Below, piece by piece: positions 12,901 through 27,900 of a DNA stretch of 64,000 nt (position 1 is its first letter; the number at the start of each line of letters is the position of its first letter). This DNA comes from Onchidella celtica (Eukaryota; Mollusca; Gastropoda; Systellommatophora; Onchidiidae). A model generated the notes under the pieces. It was not told the DNA's origin. It was given only the letters and a program-made list of their open reading frames with translations, and did no database searches. The DNA lies in the NCBI GenBank assembly GCA_963931925.1, contig OZ007582.1:19059818-19123817 (forward strand), read 5' to 3'. The position numbers and the translations under genes are program-made.

Positions 12901-15900
12901 TAGAGATATCTGCAAACCAACACATCACAAGACTGATTTATAAAAGGACTGTCTACTGACAGCTGGCTAGGACATCTGAAGATCTGTGTGTTGTAAAAGT
13001 TGTTCATAATATGGATACTTACCAAGAATTGACAACCAATGGAAAAACCTACAAACTTGTACATTACAAGACTGGTTTACAAAATAGACTGTTTACTGAC
13101 AACTTTTAACATCTACAGATCTGTCCAGTACATCACAAGACTTAGCTTTCTCATCAACAATTACAAACACTCACCTGTCTCTCCTCTTGTTTCTTCCTCT
13201 GTTCCAAAGCTTTGACCAACAACAGATGCTGTCTTCTTCTTTCCCTCTCCTGTAGACACAAAACCCAGATATTTTCTCAAATCAATTATTTCCAATCAGT
13301 CATCAAGCTGCATTTCATCCAACAGTTATTTACATCAGTACAAAAGAAATTTTCTGAATAGTAAGCGGTAAAGGCACAATCACACATATACCAGAGAAAC
13401 AAACAAACAGTTGTTGTTAAATTTATTAAACAGACCACCAGATATTAATCTAAAGCTGGGTTTTCAAGTGTAAGGAACCTGAAACGGCAACGGAAACATC
13501 AATAGCCCTTCAAGTGGTACAATGAATGTTTTCATGCTGTTTCTGTGCACACTGAAACATTCTTCCTTTTTACTTCTTGATGGATTGTTGACATTTCCGT
13601 TTCCGTACACGTGAAAACACGGCTTACAGCTTCTCAACAGTTTTGACAGATGTAAAAAGCATAACTCAAAACTATGAGTTCTCAGCAAAATGCATTTGTC
13701 TAGCTTCAAAGGCTTCACTTTGCATGAAAACCCCTGCCAAGAGCTTGAATTGGGAATGGTGCAAGTGCCGTACCTGCTCTTTCATGATAATGAGTTGTTG
13801 GCGCTTCATTTCACGCTCCTGTGGGTCAAAAGAGATTTGAAAAATGTGCGTGATATATGCCAGATTGGCTTTGAAGCATCATTTCTCAGGGAATCTAAGA
13901 TCACTCTTCAATACCTTTGTCCTCAATCAACTCTTAACTTCGACCCCCTTGTTTACAGACCTGCCAATCTCTATGACCCCAAATCAGGGTTAAGAAGGAT
14001 AACAATTCAGGGTCTGAGTGAAAATTCAGGATCAACAATTGTGAACAAAATTACTCATTTACATATGCCCTGTAGCTAATAAAATATGTAATACATACAG
14101 TTTTTCTCCCCAGTAATTCTCAAAGCAAGGTTTATTTTTCTTACTGTGATTTTTTTTTTAATTTGATGTGTTTTCATTTTCGCTTGTCCTCCAAACTGGA
14201 AATATGAAATCAATGTGGCATCAAGAATCACCTTGTTTTCAAGAATCCAGATGCAAGTCTAAAACTTGGGTTAATCCCAGATTTTCATGGCTGCCTAAAG
14301 TTCAGTTGCTTACTGAGTTCTTCAGTTTTTCATCACTCTGCATTTGTAATACCTATATTATTTGACTGCCAGTTTTTAACCAACCAGTTGGTAAAACCTC
14401 CGTATTAATTACAGACCCCTCCTTTCCCTACATTTTTTTTTTGTCTCATTTCTACACTGCTCTTTTGCATTTTCTATATTTTCGTTTTCTCTTTTTTTTT
14501 TTTTTCTAACCCAATAAGTACCTCTCCTCCACCCTTTTTTTTTTCATTTATCCTCCCCTCCCCTTACCTTAGTTCTCTGTACAGCATCAGCCAATCTCAT
14601 TTCCTCCAATTCTCTCTGCCGTCTGCTTCGTGCCTGTGGAAAACAATACCGACTTGTTAGTTTTCTTGCATGGTTTCAGAAGTCACCAGAAATTTTCAGT
14701 GTTTATGAATTTTCTTTTTGTTTTCAAAATAAAAAACGACACCAAGAAAAAAACACGTTTTCAGTAATTTTCAACCATAACAAGAGCAGTCTCGTAAGTC
14801 ACATCACGAACACATCAACAACAACAGTGTTTATGCCTGCAGCATCCCTGCACTAATGAGGATTAAGTAGCTCCACCCACCTCTATGATTTGTTGAGCTC
14901 GCATCTCTCTCTCCTTCCTCAGCTGTTCCTGCACTCGCATCTTCTCCTGTTGTTTCTGCATCTTGTGCTGTTCTTTCTCCTTCCTTCTCTCCACCACTAG
15001 AGATCAGACATAATATGGAGTATGGACTATGAGTTTCAATCAGAGGCCCCACTCAAATTCACTGCAAATTAGGCCTAGCTCTATTAATTTACCACTAACT
15101 TTAGTGTATGTTACCAGAAAGTATGTATGTAACTACAGGAATCACTTCTGCCATATCCAAAAACTACGTCACTGCCATGCCAAGAATTGGAAGGGGCTTG
15201 GAAGGGACCAACTGCACCACAGTGAGTGTGCAGATCTAATTACTGTTGTCTTCTCATATTTTCAGGCCTGTTTGGTGCTGTCAATAAGCTTTTTCTCCCA
15301 ATGGGAACAAACAACCATTGTCTGTCGCTATGACCTACTTCTTTCTCTATGCTAAGTGGTTTTGCGGAGCCTCCCATGTCTCCTGGTGCAAATTGACCAA
15401 TAGCGATTCCTTTGTAACACACATACTCTCTGGTACTAAATGCTAAAACAAATAGTCTGTAATTGTGGAACAATGAAAGAAATATTTTGACTGCTTGGAC
15501 TGCTACCCATCTTTTCCTCCTATATCCAACTTGGCTGAAACACTTGTTTCCTTAATGAAGTTTTCAAATGCAGTTTTAGAGTCCTGTCACATGCAAGGCT
15601 GTTGTGGTTGTTTTTTTTTGCAGTTTTCACTTTATGTCTGGTGCTGCATGATCAGAGTTTTGAGCTTATCTCTGGAGTGCAGGGGTGTGGCCAGAACAAA
15701 TGGCCAACCCATCAATGTTCATTCAAACAGCTGAGCAGTCAAAAAAAGAATGATCATTTCGTAGCATCTTTCTGTTTTCTTTACTGTCTGATGTTTTGTT
15801 ACTCCCACTCAAATGTCTTAATTCTCAACAGTTCACACCCTTGAAAACTCACAAGCATTATATCAACAGCTTAGTATTTGTGGAGGGATAACTCAACTGA

Positions 15901-18900
15901 CTTTCTTCACATCTCTTACAATATATGGCTTACATATTTTCAAGTGTAAGAAGATGGTAGTTATCTTCAAAACTACAAATTCTGCTGACTTTCACTTAGC
16001 ATCAGTTACAACTACATGAAGTGTTGAGAGTTAAGAGAGGAAATGAAATGTAAAATCAAACAAAAAGAAACCACTCATACATATGATGAAATATGTGTTA
16101 CTGCAAATGTTAGTTCCCCTCCTAATAGACTCAAAACAAAAAAAATTTAAAAAAAAAAAAAATCCACATTCACAACTCCCACAAAATATAACAAACATTA
16201 ATACACATGCAAGAACACATGGACAATTTCCTCATAGCCAAGAGAAAAAAAGAAACCAAAAAGTGGTTGCACCACTCAACAATTTTGGCAGTTTCCTTAA
16301 TTTAAAAAAATTATGATGTTCTACAAATTACAATTTTGGAATGTCAAACAGGCAATATTTGTTTTGCCATGAGCAGGAAAATGTAACCTCTTCCATATGG
16401 ACAGACTGGTAGCAACACCATTCTCTGTTGGCTACAAGCTTTTCACTACAAAACAATTTGTTTAAAACATAAAACACACATACCAATAGACTCTGCACAA
16501 TTAATTTCACACAGTTTTATTTTCTAAGGGATATATGGAATTTGCATTGAAAGTGAGGGAAAATATTTATTCGTTCTGTGAAGTTCAAACCTTTAGATTC
16601 TCTTTCCTTCTTTTCCTCTTCTTTCTGTTTCAGCCGCTCCAATCTTTTCTCGAATCTCGACTCCGAGGCTCGACGCGACATTTCTGCAATTTTAGCATTT
16701 GTATGTCTCAACTTGGAAATTCACTGATATTTCAATTTATCTTTACAAAGCAGCTGACTGTCTCCAAACAAAAGAAAAAAATGCAATCCCTGTAACACTC
16801 TATTTTGGCAATCAACTAAAAATGAAAAAGAGCTACTATCCAAACACTAGCATAATATTACAAAAGATTAGAAAATGGAAAATATTACTTGGACATTCTC
16901 AAAGACACAACATACAGATGATATTTTCCAAATGCAATAATGAATGCCTTACCTGAAACAGTAAAGTAGCAATATAATGAAAGCTACCAACCAACAAGAC
17001 ATTACAGGCGTGAAACCACGGCGATTTCTGGATATATTCTTTCCACAAGAAAACTGAAGTTGATTTAGATACTGGCAGACCTGATAGATTCTAGTCAATG
17101 CTCAAGCTTGATACAAACTACATGTAATCGGAAACCATTTCAAATCAAGGCATTCATAACAGCAATGGCATAAGATGATTTTATAACAAAAATGACAATG
17201 ATAATAGCAGATTCAAATTTTTTGTACTCAAAGTCGGCGCAGTGTACAGAACGACAGTAGTAGTAAAAGCCACATAAGAAACTCATTTTTGCAACATGGA
17301 CAGATTCAGAGTAGCAGTTGTTTTCTTACACTTAAGCCTGGTGTAAGGTTCATGTTGCTGCTTATACTATTTGCCAATAAAAGTTGAACACAAAGGGGCC
17401 TTAGAACAGAATGGAAGTCATGTTCCCTGAAGTTTAAGTCAAACACAATGTTTGCCCTAATCTGCTGCACAAGTAAAAAAAGTTAAAGAGTCGAAGTTGT
17501 GATAAACACATATATTGTACCCAATCTTCTCAGTTGGAAAAGCCAGATCAAAAACAATGTGAATGTGTTGCATTTTAAACTGACACTCAGGAACAGTGTA
17601 CACCATGTTTCCTGTGCTGAAACTATAAAAAAAAAACACTTCTTCGTGCAGAAAAATCTAGATTGCTGAAACATGACCCCAAAAAAAAAGAAAAAGAAAT
17701 TTGCAAAGCTCACTATTGGTTGATTTGCACCATGAGACATGAGAGACTCCCCAAAACTACTGTTTGCATGGAGTAGATAGTGGGTCACAGTGGTAACCAA
17801 CACCCATTTGAAAATTTCCACAGGGAGCAAGAGCTCACAACTTACAGATGGCTTTAAATAGTTTCAATCAACTCAAAAATATTAATCAACCACAATAAAT
17901 ACATACACACACTCTCTTTCATGAAGACAGTCCCTTCCAATTCTTGTTACCACCGTGACCTACTTTCACAATATGGCAGAAGTGATTTCTCTCTATAAAT
18001 AAAAATACATACTCTCTGGACAGACATAATATATAGATAGTTTCTCACAGTAAAGAACTGGTGTACACTGTCTCTGATGATGTAAGACAAATGCAGCATA
18101 TACACCGTTTCCCCTGCAAAACTACTGCAAAGCATGTTGGAGTTAAACTAGCAATTTCACACTATTTGGTTATAATGCCAAACTTCTAAAGTTCAGCCTA
18201 AGCAGCTTTAGCACACTAACAAATAAATATTCCTATTAGTCACTCAGTCTGCATGCTTGCTTAAAATACATAGCAATACTTTACTATACCAATTCAACAC
18301 TCTAAAAAACCTTCCTATTAGCCACTACCAAACTATACTTTTTCAAATCAGTATACTTCATGAGCAAAATACTGGAAGGGGGGGGGGGGGGGGGGGGTTG
18401 CGAAGATGTTGAACAATCATCATCAGTTCTGTAACTTATTTCTGCTTTGAATGAGTCTTACATCAATGTGTAATTGAATTTTTACTGTGAGTACAGTGTG
18501 CAAGGCACTAATATCCTTCTGCCTATTGATTCAAAACAAATACTCCAAAACTGCACAGCGCTGCATTTCACCTGACTGAAATTAACACACTTCCTGCACT
18601 TCTTAAGAATGTTTTTCCCACAGCTAAAATGTTAAATTTCAACCGTACTTAAACAAGAGAAAATATATTCTTTCATTCATTTTTGTCCAGATTTTTTCCA
18701 AGTTTTTAATGTTTTTTAAATTCCAAGATACCTGGAATTCCAGGGCTGCACAGGAACTCCGATTTAAATATTCACCCTAAATGGCATGTTAATCGTGAGT
18801 TTATCGTTATCTTTTTCTTTCTAAGACACATTTGACATAATCGGTACCTATCAACTTTTATCAGATCTAACACAAACATCATTGTATTGTCACTTCAGAT

Positions 18901-21900
18901 TTTAACATCTCAGTTCCAGATGCTCAGAGGACCACTTAGTTCTCTCATTCTATTACTATCGTTTTCACTGATTACCTTGTGGGCATCTGATATTTCATAT
19001 AACTTGTGAAGGCTGATTTCAACTTTTCAATGGCAGCAACAGAATATAGTTTTTATTTCCTTTTCACAGATTTTTCTTTTCGCTACATTATCTGCAAACT
19101 ACTATTGGCCATCTTTCACACTACATAGTGTAACATTTGTTTGCTTTGTTGATATATTTTATCTGCCGAGCAACTGCAGTGATAACTATAGGTGATGATG
19201 ACTGTCTGATTCAGTTTTGTTACATGTATGGGTGAATTCCACCCACAAGTGGTGGAAAAGCTAAATGCATTTCAGGTTGTAGCAGAGAAATGAAGACTTG
19301 AACCCCAAGGATGAATAGATTAGAACTAACTTGACCTTAACAAACTGACACAATGTCCCCTCCCACACAGCGACTGACCTTGTAATTCCATCCTACGTTT
19401 CAGTTTGTTCTCCATGATTTGGCGAGCCAGGGCATGTTCTCTCGCTGCTTTCTCACGTTTCTTTCTGGCCAGGAGTTGCATTCTGGCACGTTTTCCTCGA
19501 GACATCTCAATCTTTTCCAGAATTTCTGTATCTGTCAGTGGCACGGGTGTGGACTGGAAGTAAAATAACATTTGGATAATAGACTTTATGTTAAAATGGA
19601 AAACCATGTTCGATCTGAATGTCAGTTCCCACATTTCAAGCCACCTAGAAATAATGATCATATCTACAACCTCGAATCTGACTGAAATTATGTAAGGCAT
19701 TTATTTGTTAACATAAACTGTGAAGGGTCACTAATGAAAGAAACTTGTTCAAACAGGATCTTTCAAAATAATAAAATAATGATAATAATAAACTTCCAAT
19801 TACAGATTTCAAACACAAATGTACTACAATCAGAATGACTAAGAACATCCTGTGTGCTCAGTCTACACATCCAACAACTTAACCCTGATCAGTGGAGACA
19901 TGGAAATACTTACACCCTGACCACCGCGAACTTCATAGAAATGTCCAACATTCACTTTTGTATTGAAGGAAAAATTCTCCCGGCCAAGATCTGAGTTAGG
20001 ATTGCGCTCCAAGTACTGCATGAACAAAGATCAATCAATACAGAAATGTAAAATTACACCAACAAAAAAATATAAAAGGGTCTCTTTTTTACAAATTTTC
20101 AAGCTAAAATGAAGAAAGTGAATGGATGATAAGAAGGGATAAAAGTAAGGCAGAAAGAATACAGCGTGCTGAAAATTTTAAGTAAACTTTCCAGTACCTT
20201 TAACGTAATGCATAAGTATATATTTTGTGCTTCAGAGAAAAGAAAATTTAAAAATCTATATATCAAGAAACTTCCTGTAAGTTCCCACACCTATTTAAAG
20301 ATCTTCCCAGGAACTTGCTGTTCACAGAAACAGATACATTAATAGTTTTCATGCTGGTGAGCAAAATAGGGGATGCTGATCAAAATTCATATAAATGACA
20401 ATTTTCAACAACTGAAACTATTTAGTTCATATTTGACCATCTAGAGGCAAATACGAGGCGACAGCACAGAATAGATAAACTGTCGCATCTAGCGAATTGA
20501 CGAATCAAACAAAATAATGGCTGGGCCAAAAATTTACCAAACAATTCAGAGACAACACAGTAGGCATAATATCTAATTTGGCAAACACAAAAATTCAATA
20601 TGCTGAGTCCCAAAATATTATTATATTCAATTTTCTCAATTCAGGCATCTGTGACACTACCAGTTGCGAGGTGTTGTCTCATAAATATCTTTCCAGCTTC
20701 AAAATGAAACAGAATGGGATGCACTTTTATCTCTTTCACAAGCAGATTCTTACCCTCATGACATCTGGAATGGTCTTCATTTTCTTCCCGCAGGGAGCAA
20801 AGTACAGCACTTCTCCCACAATGCCTCTCCTGCCCATGCCATTGATGATGGTCTGACGGTTCCAGCCATGTTCCAGTGGAATGGTCAGCTCCCGTTCATC
20901 AAGCTGCATGCACCGTTTCTTGCTGGGAGAACCTGCAACATTTAATGAACATAAACTATGAACAATTTTTATATTATGATAATAGAATGGTTGTGTTTTT
21001 GTTTTTTTAAACCATCAATTAAGAACAAGCTTTTGGATATGGATGACAGAATGTACAGAAAAGAAGACAGTTTGAAGAAAAACCTAAAGGTAGCAAGGAA
21101 ACTGGAGTAACAAGGCAAAAAGAAATCCTATAGATTTTTCACATGAAATTCAGTTGAAGTATAAATAAAGCAAAAGTGTCTTTGAAAAAGTAAAGACATT
21201 AAGAAAAATCAAAATTTTCCTGCGCATAACTATCTGACAGACAAACTGGCTATACATTGGACCGAAATGGACAGATATTAGATGAGTATATATTTGAAGA
21301 GAGTCATATAGCCAAAGAAACATGGTAGTACCTTCATCCGTACTGCAATCTGCTCCACGTTTAGAGCTTTCTGGTGTCGACCTCTCAGACTCAGATCCTT
21401 CATCAAGAGAAACATAAAACATTATGACTCTTTTGTTACGACATTCAGTATATCCTGACCACAATATTTAGGCATATGTATATTACTAAGTGGAGCCCAT
21501 TCTGTTTACATACAACCTGTGGTGCATAAAATGAAATAAGGAGGCCTGGTAAAGTGCTCTCCAAGCATATGTAAAATGTTTGAAATAATATTTCTCATAA
21601 CCATATCTACAAATAACTACGAAATCTCAATAGGATTTTGTTTCACAGCTTATCCCCCTCCGAAAAGACAAAAAAACAAACTTAAGCTGGAAGCTTTCTG
21701 CTTGCCTAGATTAGCAAATTCAACCCATATTATGATGAGCAGATGTATCAAATTTTGTGAGTTTCCACAACCAGTGAGAAGATGCACCAGCTCATACATT
21801 ACCTGACTGGCTTCCCATATCTAGTGTTTCACTGGCCGAGCTGTTATCCATTCTGGAATCTTCTGTCTCTGAGTGGGCATCAGCTGATCTGGCAGGCTCA

Positions 21901-24900
21901 TGAGAATCATCCATTTTATTTGCCAAACCCTGCAATGATAATTTCAAAGTTGATATTAGACAGTAAATCTCACACCACAACACTGACCAAGATCACTCGT
22001 ACAAATGCCTCAATAATAACATGATAATCTTGATAAGGATCCCCCCCCCCCACACACACACACACACAATTTATGTTGTATGAATAAACATACATACCAC
22101 AAATAATATTATATTCACAAATGCACCAACAAATAATAATGTAAATAATAATGCGGGATGCAGCCGGCAGTGCCTTTTGTGCTAGCGTGAAGCAAAATTT
22201 ATGGACGGCCAATCATCAGCCTTGGTCTTTTTCACCCATTAAGGTTATTAATCAATTCAAATATGTAATAGGGCTTTGCAGAGTTGATAATGACAAAGAA
22301 TGCAAATTGCTTAACTCTGTGCGAGGTAAGCTGCTTGTGAGAGTGATAACATGCAAGATCAACTGCTACTTTCAGTGAAATGTCAAGTGAAATATGGTTA
22401 TTTCAATAATTTACCTCCTCTAAAGCATATTTTTTCTGTAAATTTCTCAACTGTTCCTCTTGTTTCTGCAGTTCGGCTTCTAGTCGGACTTTCTCTGACA
22501 TCTGTCAAAACGAGAGAAATAAATATGTGACGCAACGCGACAGTTCGGTCCGGAAGGTATAGGCCCAGTTATTGAGCAATTGCCCAAAGGAACTTTTCTC
22601 AAAACTTTATGTCTTTAAAAAAGTGATAGTTATCAACTTCAATCACTTATAACACAGTCTAAAAATGTTCAGAATTCAAGGAATCTAGCATCAAATCCAA
22701 GGGAAAAGTTCTTTTTCACTTGATATCAATAACTCAATTTACCTAAAATGTACCTTGAGGACTGAACCGTCATGATGCATCACATATTGGGGGTCTAGAT
22801 GAATTTATCTATTTGTCATCTCTATTTCCACAGCCACTGTTTTAAAGGAAATGAGGTTGAAAGGTCCCGTTCCTTTTCTAGACTTTAAGGATTTTGTTAA
22901 CTTCTTTCTAATGTTCCAATGTCTGAAACTTTTGGAGGTGCAGAGCACCAAACAAAACAAACTCAGTGAAAATACATGATACCAACCTCTACTTCTCCAG
23001 CTCTCTGTGCACTGTGCAAATTCTCATTGTTTTTCCTCTTCCTTGGTGGCAATTTTGATGAGCCAGAGAGTGGAGCATCACCACTGGCCCCTCCCACATC
23101 TGCCTTGGCTCCATCCTCTGCATGGGAGTCCAGCCAATCAGCATGCCTGACCCCATGTTTAGAAAGCAGGGCTGCCATGTTGTCTTGCATGCCAACTCTT
23201 TTTCTTATGTGATCTGCTATTCGCTTCTTTCGGTCACCATCCATATAATGGGATGGGTGGGACAAATCAGCCTAATAAGACAATACCAAAAAAAATATGT
23301 TTCTTAGTTAGTGTTGCAACTACTGCAAAACTATAACAAAAAAAAACAACATATGGTGTAGCTTTCACAGACCCAGTGATATTTAGAATTAAGTCCACTA
23401 TTTATGGCACTGAAGTGTTGTTCTTAATTCTCATTACCAAGCACTGATGGTGATATATCCAATTCTGTGGGATTAAACTTTTTATTGAGAACCCATCTAT
23501 CACTATTCTTTGCAACCCATAATATGTACCATAAAAATTTGATCTAATTCATGTTGACTATACACCGTGTTGTAATAAAACGTGGAAGACTCTATATGCA
23601 CCATAAAAATCTGGTCTAATATCATGGTGACCATACACAATCTTATACAAATATGTGGGAGATCTTTGGCAATGAAACATGTGGTGTTTCCTCATCTTTG
23701 TAAATTGTGTTCCTCTGAGATTTATGAAGTTGTTGTTTTAATCATCAATTTGATTCCAATCTTTCCAACTCTATTTCATTAAAATAATTCACACCACAAA
23801 AAGTGTTTGTTCATGCAAACGAAACAAAATTGTATGCAAACGAAACAAAATTGTATCCTGACCAATTTAATGCAAGTTTATTTCACATCCTATCATCTAT
23901 CAGTAATCATGGAACACTAATGTAGCCATGCCATATTTGAATAATCAAAAAAGTTTAAATTTACCAGGAACCGTTCATCAAAAGCTTCTCTCTCCTCATC
24001 TTTTGGCAAAGATCTAAGATCATGACTTGCTATGGCTGCCCCATTGTGTGTTTTCTGACTGCTTGACTTGGATGACTCTGACGACTTCTGAAATGAAAAC
24101 ATTAAAAAAAAAAATTTTAATACAGGAATAGTAGATACAACACTTTCTATAACGAGGTTCTTCATAAATGCATGTAAAATTAATGAAACAAGAAAACTTA
24201 ACCCTTGAAGTGTCCTGGTTTTCATTTAAATTCAATTTTCTCCCACTAGTCCATCTGCAGGAATACTCCACAAATGAAATGCATTCTTTTATCCCAATCT
24301 TATTTTAATAATACCTGGCATCACAGTGGCTACCTAGCCACCTCTCCATTAATAGACATATTTAGTGCATACAAAGAAGTATACATTCTGGAAAATCTTA
24401 CTGACCTCCTTCTTTCTGGATGTTTCTCCTGACCTTCCCGATGATGTTTTTGTTGTGTTATGTTTTGATGATGAAGCTGACGATGATAATGTTGAGGTTG
24501 ATGATACAACCTGACCTGGCTCTGTCCTTTTACTTCCAGCAGTGGATTCTAATGATGGAGTGGCTGAGGAGGGTGCTGCAGTTGATGATGATGCCGCTAC
24601 TGCGGCTGCTGCGGCAGCAGCTGCGGCCGAGGCCAAGAATGGGGAAGGTATGCCCAGGTCTGGACGATGAAGGAATAATGACTGAGACAAATAGGCAAGT
24701 TCTGGTGACATGTGGTACGGGGTTATCATTGAGTGTGGGTCAAAAGGAAAAGTCTCGGAGGTCGCTGGTTTATCAGAGCTGGATTTCGAAGCATGATGTG
24801 ATGATGATAAGTGGCCTGAAGGGATGGAAAGTAGAGGGGATGTTGATGAGTGCTGATGGGCTTGAGGTATTTTACTGCTGCTCTTTGATTCTGTCGTGTT

Positions 24901-27900
24901 ACTAGAAGATTTTTTCGATCGTCTTGACGATGACGACGACACTGATGGCTGTTTAGAGTCAGAGTTAGATGGCGGATGACTGAACGGATATGCCGATCCA
25001 TTAACAGCCCAGCTGGGTAAATACGGAGAGATTGTGGCAACTGAATGTGGTGACGATGTAGAAGGGGATGATGCTGATGTAGATGATGACTGACGGTGGG
25101 ACGACGAGGCTGTGGTTGATGTAGTTGGTGATGATGCAGCCGTTGACTTGGAGGACCGCCCGCTCTTGTGACCTGCAGCTGATGATGTTGATGGTGACGA
25201 TGATGGTGGTGGGGGAGAGCTCAATTCACTAGGGTGCTTGTGAAGTCCATAATATGAAGCTGGAAAGACAATTGACAAGTTACCTGAAGTTAAAAACTTT
25301 TATATGTAAACCTTTAAAAACTCATTTGACTGCTTCGATGTAATAATGAGTGTCAGTAATCTGAGTTATAAATAAACATACATGTTCAATTTCACAAAAT
25401 GTTTAACAATACAAAGTAAAAAGTACAGACAAACCAACATGATCATCAAAATTTTGGAAAAAAGGCCAAAGTTTTGATGGAAATGATTTAAAATAGACAC
25501 CAGTCAGTGTAAAATGATGTTTATATTGTTATTAACATTTACTGGTTGGTTGAAGTTAGTGAAGTTTAGTGGTCAGTCCACATCACAATTGCCTCGTAAC
25601 TCCTCAGATGACACTATTTTGATTTATTGCCATTTTGATGATGAGGAGGAGGAGGAGGAGGACGTGGAGGAATGATTGACGACTACTAACAGAAAAATTT
25701 GCTGACCTTTTAACACATCAGATCAGTGCCAATCACAACACGCGCACATTATTATAACAATGAGTATATGCCCATACATTTTCCACCTCAGGGAAAAACA
25801 AAAGTTTCAAAATGCGTAAATCAGGAATTTTCCTATGCATTCCCTCCCTGGTTTGAAATGTTTTGAAATGTCCTGTGGAAAGCAAAGCTCTCCAAACCAT
25901 GCGATAGAATTACAACATGACATTTAAGCTGCAAAACAATTTGAAAATATATAGTGGTGGTACGAAGGTACTAAATGAAGGATCAGCAGTTTTGGAGATG
26001 CCAGTAGTCTCCCTTAAAGAACACACCTGTTCTATTCAGTCTTTTTCTATCAAGAGTAACTTCTTTAGTGTACTTTGAGGAAGAAAAGCAACAATGACTG
26101 ACAAAGTGAATGTTCTGGTTATTTCCAGCTGCACTTGGCTGAGTTTTCAACATTTTTTCAGCAATGCAAGTGTTAAAACTTAATCTTTTGCTCTATGAAT
26201 GTAGTATGTCTCTTAATAAAACTTCCTGTGTCCCAAAACCCTATGACCAAAAAAGAAGAAAAAAAAAAAAAACTATATTATAACAGTAATCTATAGACCT
26301 GTTCATGTCATGACAACATCTCAAGTGCACCATTCTGAATAACATCACAAAAAACACAAAAAATAAATACAAGCACATGCACCATTCAACACTTGTCAAA
26401 AAAAACACAGAAAATCTGTAAGGTTGCAGCAGAGCCTGGGACAAAGGGAAAAGGCTGCATATTACAAAGCCCCAGTGGAATAAACAATAAGGAAATGTTA
26501 CAATGCGTTAGGAATGAAAAGCACAGACTATTTTAATCCTCTTGTGCCGAGACATAAAGTTTGTCCAAAAATTTTGAAACCTACAAAATTTAATAAAAAT
26601 GAGTGAAAAGAAAGAAAGTAATAAAGAAAGAAGGACCATATCATCAGATAAAACAATTCATGGAGAGATTAGACTTCGTCCAAAATGTAGAAACCCAGAG
26701 AGGTATTCCAAATCCCCATGGACGCCAAAGGGTTCTAATTAAAAGCTTTTCATTTTCTGTCCTGATTCATTATAATGTTTCTTTATTGTATCTTAAGCAC
26801 AGCTCTCTATCATACAGGCTTTTCTCTTTTTTTGCTATATTTTAGCTTGAACAAAGTTAACAAATCAGCATGAAAATCGGCTACTATTACTCTTTTCTTG
26901 CCAGATGTCTTGACACTCTGCGAGAAAAACACATGTATTTGAAAAAAAACCAAGAAAACAAAAAAAAAACAACCACTAATGAACAAGAAAGCAAATTAGA
27001 ACAAAAAACCCTGAAGAAAACAAAAACAAGAAATTGTAGCTTTTCACCAGAAAACTATGTAAGTGGTTCATGATCACTGCGGACACTATGGTATTGATAA
27101 GATATTAAATCTCTCACAAGGAGATTCTTCTGGCCAGGCTTGTCAGAGGATAAGAAAAGTTATACTGCTTCATGTAAACATTAAAAGCTAAAATAATCAT
27201 CAGCAATTTTAAGGTCTCCGGCCTGAATGTTGTAATGCAGACAGCAATGTCTTAATTTAAAGTGCCCTTGAGTGGAATTTCCAATAATCATGCACACATA
27301 GTCAACCACACATACAAAATCAGTGGGCTGAAGCATGCACTTGTTGAGGAATAATCTGCATTTTTCATGCACATGGAATGACTGGGCTGGGATATGCTTG
27401 GAAAAAAAAAAAAGACAAGAGAGAAAAAAAAGCAAAATCCTGTGAGCACAATGTCAAACATTAGTTTTCTTCCTTGTGAATGTAAGATTAGGTGGGTGTA
27501 CAGAGTAACCAAGTAAGATTCCACCCTAAATATATCACTCTTATGTGAGACACCATCCTGACTCAATTTACATCATATGACAAGTGCAGCTTTGGAGTGA
27601 TTCTTCAAAAGATGGCAAAAACCATAACTTTATCAACACCACTGATATTCAGTAACATCAATTTACATAGAAAGCAAAATATTTTGGCTGCATAATGTCA
27701 CGGCTTCATTTTAATATGAAAAGCAGAAAGATAAAACATTCTATTGATAATGTTGAGACAAATTCAGTGATTCAGTACAAAAGGCTGACATGGATATGTG
27801 TTGTCTATTTGACTTTGTGACTGCAGAACCACGTATAGAGGAATAAATTTCAACAACATAAACTCCAAGAGATAGCCATCAACAAACAGATCTCAGGGGG

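Noticed and set aside
24420-24905. Plus-strand frame of 161 codons rich in Leu and Met
   Set aside because: Antisense to BAZ2 exon 4; its length follows from the biased Ser codons of the real exon.
26532-26740. Possible degenerate TTAA-bounded MITE
   Set aside because: Only about ten of nineteen end bases agree, too weak to annotate as an element.
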